Origin: DASXMT01 sp963781305
GTDB lineage: Bacteria; Actinomycetota; Acidimicrobiia; Acidimicrobiales; RAAP-2
Reading direction: 5' to 3'
Length of the DNA: 64,000 bases
NCBI GenBank assembly: GCA_963781305.1
Contig: CAWAFL010000013.1
Span: forward strand, 124,001 to 188,000
Shown here: positions 61,736 to 64,000 of the stretch, one piece after another
How positions within the stretch are numbered: the stretch's first letter is position 1
How the letters are laid out: each line of letters opens with the position of its first letter
Notes under the pieces: generated by a model
What the model saw: the letters and a program-made list of their open reading frames with translations, nothing else
Database searches by the model: none
Told to the model about the DNA's origin: nothing
Made by a program: the position numbers and the translations under genes

Positions 61736-64000
61736 GTGTCAGACGTACCCCCCGAACCCTCCCCGGACCCTTCCGCGAGCGTCGCATCCGAGGGCGACAC
61801 CCCCTACCAGTCGCTCTACCGGCGTTACCGGCCCGCCCGGTTCGAGGAGGTCCGGGGCCAGGATCACGTGGTCCTCGCCCTGCGGAACGCCGTCCGTGAC
61901 GACCGGGTGGCGCACGCCTACCTGTTCAGCGGTCCTCGCGGGACGGGCAAGACCTCGACCGCCCGCATTCTGGCCAAGGCGCTCAACTGCACCAACCTCA
62001 CCGACGGCGAGCCCTGCGGTGTGTGTGCCTCGTGCGTCGAGATCGCCAAGGGCACCTCCCTCGACGTCCACGAGCTCGATGCCGCCTCCAACAACGGGGT
62101 GGAGGCCATGCGCGACCTGGTTTCCCGGGCTGCGCTGGGGACCCCCGGAAGGCAGAAGGTCTACATCGTCGACGAGGTCCACATGCTGTCCACCGCGGCC
62201 TCCAACGCGCTGTTGAAGACGCTGGAGGAGCCTCCCGCCCACGTGGTCTTCGTGCTGGCCACCACCGACCCGCAAAAGGTGCTGCCCACCATCCGCAGCC
62301 GGACCCAGCACTTCGAATTCCGGCTGCTCGACGCCGACACCCTTGGTGACCTGCTCACCAAGGTGCGCAATGACGCACAGCTCGACGTGACCAATGAGGG
62401 GTTGGATGTCGCCATCCGGCGTGGCAAGGGATCGGCCCGTGACGCACTGTCCGTGCTCGACCAGGTGGCCGCGTCGGACAACATGGAGGACGATCTTCCC
62501 GAGCTGAGCGAGATCGCCGAGGCACTGGCCGAGCGGGATACGTCCCGGGCCCTGGTGGCCGTGGCCCACCTGACCTCGGCAGGATGGAGCCCCCAGCAGC
62601 TGGCCGGCGACCTGGTCGAGCACCTGCGCCAGTCCTTCCTGACCATGGTTGCCCCCGAGCTGGTGTCGGTGGGCGACACCGAGCGGGACGAGATCACCGG
62701 CTTGGGCGAGCGCCTGGGACTGGCCGCTGTGGTGAGGGGCATGGAGGTGCTCGGTCTGGCCCAGGTGGCCATGCGCGAAGCGCCGGATCCCCGGGTCAAC
62801 CTGGAAGTGGCCCTGGTACGGCTGGCCCACCCGGATGTGGATGCGTCACCCGAGGCGCTGTTGGCGCGCATCGAGCGACTGGAGCGAGGCGGTAGCGCAC
62901 CCTTGCCGTCGGCCGGCGGTGCCTCCACCTCGGCGCCCCCCGCCGCCGCACCACCCACCGCCGCCGCACCACCCACCGCCGCCGGGCCGACCCCCGCCGC
63001 GCCGACCCCCGCCGCGCCGACCCCCGCCGCGCCGACCCCCGCCGCACCCCTGACCACGTCGCGTGCCGGTGCTGCCGCCCCTGCGGGCACATCCGCCGAG
63101 CCTACGGAAGGGACGCCGCCGGGGCTTCCGCCGTCGGTGCCCCAACCGAACGCCCCTTCCTCTCCGCCCTCGGTGCCTCGACCCTCGACTGTCGAACTGC
63201 CCGTGGATCCAGCTGCGGCGGCTCCCCCGGCGGGGGGGCGCAGGACGCTGGGCGCGATCCGCCGCCAGGCGCGAGGGTCCGCCGCCCAAGGACCTACCCC
63301 CGCCGAGGGACCGGCCGCCACGGCGTCGGGTTCCCCAGTTGCCGCATCGGGTCCCGGAGGAACAGAGCATGGCGCGCCGCCGTCCGGAGACTCCACCACT
63401 TCTACTGCGCCGTCGGCGGGACCGCGCCCGGCTGGATCGCCCACCACCTCGTCTCCGGCGGCCGATGTAGGAGCAACGCAGGGATCACCCATGCCGACGC
63501 GTGACGAACTGGTGGAGGCTTGGGGCGACCACGTGCTCGGCCGGTTGCGGCCCAAGGCCAAAGCGCTGTTCCAAGCGGGGCGGTTCGTCAGCGTGGAGGG
63601 GGACAAGGCCAAGTTCGGGTTGCCCAACGAGATCCACCGGAAGCGATGCGAGGAGGTCCGGGCCGACGTGGAGGCCATCCTGTCCGAGCATTTCGGACGG
63701 CGGGTGTCGCTGGTGTTGGTCGTCGATGACAGCTCCGGCGGCCAAGCGGCCCCAGACTCGTTCGTGCCTTCGTCGGGATCAGGGAACGGGTCAGGAGCCG
63801 GGTTCCCCTCGCCCGAATCTCCCTCGTCTCCCGGGCCCGGATCGCCGGCCCGTTCTCGCCGGTCAGGCTCTGCTGCGTCGTCTGGGTCTCCGTCGTCTGG
63901 TCGGTCTCTGCCGTCCGGCTCCGCTCCGTCTGCCTCGTCGCTCGGGTCCCCCTCGTCGCTCGAGGCTGGCCCGGAATCGTCGCCTGCCTCGACCCCTCCC
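61736..64000 (+). CDS. dnaX: DNA polymerase III subunit gamma/tau (partial at 3' end)
   Basis: The clamp-loader ATPase of DNA polymerase III, open to the right edge (755 codons seen). Walker A is GPRGTGKT (66-73), zinc ligands are Cys85, 94, 97 and 100 (NCTNLTDGEPCGVCASC), Walker B is VYIVDEVHML, and the SRC-equivalent motif reads SRTQHFEF. The frame begins at GTG 61736 with no ribosome site but TAGGCT ten bases before, so it may be leaderless. After domain III there is a long Ala/Pro linker, then a tau-like segment DELVEAWGDHVLGRLRPKAK (about 63493-63560), and a Ser/Pro-rich tail that runs out of the window. Confidence 0.95.
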   Translation, partial: MSDVPPEPSPDPSASVASEGDTPYQSLYRRYRPARFEEVRGQDHVVLALRNAVRDDRVAHAYLFSGPRGTGKTSTARILAKALNCTNLTDGEPCGVCASCVEIAKGTSLDVHELDAASNNGVEAMRDLVSRAALGTPGRQKVYIVDEVHMLSTAASNALLKTLEEPPAHVVFVLATTDPQKVLPTIRSRTQHFEFRLLDADTLGDLLTKVRNDAQLDVTNEGLDVAIRRGKGSARDALSVLDQVAASDNMEDDLPELSEIAEALAERDTSRALVAVAHLTSAGWSPQQLAGDLVEHLRQSFLTMVAPELVSVGDTERDEITGLGERLGLAAVVRGMEVLGLAQVAMREAPDPRVNLEVALVRLAHPDVDASPEALLARIERLERGGSAPLPSAGGASTSAPPAAAPPTAAAPPTAAGPTPAAPTPAAPTPAAPTPAAPLTTSRAGAAAPAGTSAEPTEGTPPGLPPSVPQPNAPSSPPSVPRPSTVELPVDPAAAAPPAGGRRTLGAIRRQARGSAAQGPTPAEGPAATASGSPVAASGPGGTEHGAPPSGDSTTSTAPSAGPRPAGSPTTSSPAADVGATQGSPMPTRDELVEAWGDHVLGRLRPKAKALFQAGRFVSVEGDKAKFGLPNEIHRKRCEEVRADVEAILSEHFGRRVSLVLVVDDSSGGQAAPDSFVPSSGSGNGSGAGFPSPESPSSPGPGSPARSRRSGSAASSGSPSSGRSLPSGSAPSASSLGSPSSLEAGPESSPASTPP
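62937..63050 (+). repeat. Low-complexity APT/PTPAA repeats inside dnaX
   Basis: The unit GCCGCCGCACCACCCACC occurs twice and GCGCCGACCCCCGCC about four times in a row, encoding alternating Ala/Pro/Thr (PTPAAPTPAA). It lies in the flexible linker between the clamp-loader core and the tau region and keeps the frame. Confidence 0.75.

Overview
The window is a high-G+C bacterial chromosome segment with dense genes, frequent GTG/TTG starts and many 4-base stop/start overlaps. It looks actinobacterial, most likely an Acidimicrobiia-like lineage. The evidence is an F420-type PPOX protein and an LLM-class oxidoreductase, a mycofactocin-type SDR, a MarP-like CvpA/trypsin membrane protease, the MoxR-DUF58-transglutaminase operon next to a Ser/Thr kinase and RDD protein, and the tRNA-Ser / tadA / tRNA-Ser / SRP RNA / dnaX block at the right end. 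The genus assignment is not attempted; the class is inference. No transposase, integrase, phage gene or CRISPR array was seen.

Layout. 0-3.7 kb: tail of an unidentified gene, a frameshifted ScoMcrA-N-like domain, then a beta-phosphoglucomutase / GH65 disaccharide phosphorylase pair. 3.7-11.2 kb: a gene-poor gap, two exported proteins (choice-of-anchor D and pentapeptide repeat), ftsH coupled to an aldo/keto reductase, and an LLM oxidoreductase. 11.3-14.4 kb: a repair operon of LigD-type primase-polymerase, a HhH-PHP protein resembling PolX without its polymerase core, and a LigC-like ATP-dependent DNA ligase. 14.5-19.1 kb: two SDRs, an Orc1/archaeal-type ATPase flanked by three copies of a TATAG-N8-CTATA palindrome, and a 5'-3' exonuclease.

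19.1-25.7 kb is a gene graveyard: a TetR/PHB-depolymerase chimera, a gutted GH1 beta-glucosidase and a FUSC transporter with about seven frameshifts lie between intact HtrA-type protease and questin-oxidase-like genes. 25.7-38.7 kb is catabolic and housekeeping: PPOX, amidohydrolase, VOC, FAD oxidoreductases, SDRs, GTP cyclohydrolase I with a divergent Cys-containing HTH regulator, a universal stress protein, a SirB1-like protein and an intact FUSC protein.

38.9-53.2 kb is an envelope/secretion block: a 1,100-residue FN3/IPT protein, MoxR ATPase, DUF58, a transglutaminase-like membrane protein without its catalytic Cys and His, a Ser/Thr kinase with a frameshift before a long repetitive tail, an exported BNR-like protein, an RDD protein and the MarP-like protease. 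53.3-59.6 kb handles sugar: GH15 glucoamylase/trehalase, glucose dehydrogenase, an MBL hydrolase and an MFS transporter. With the GH65/beta-PGM pair at the left end this gives two routes for splitting trehalose-type disaccharides. The right end carries translation and replication genes.
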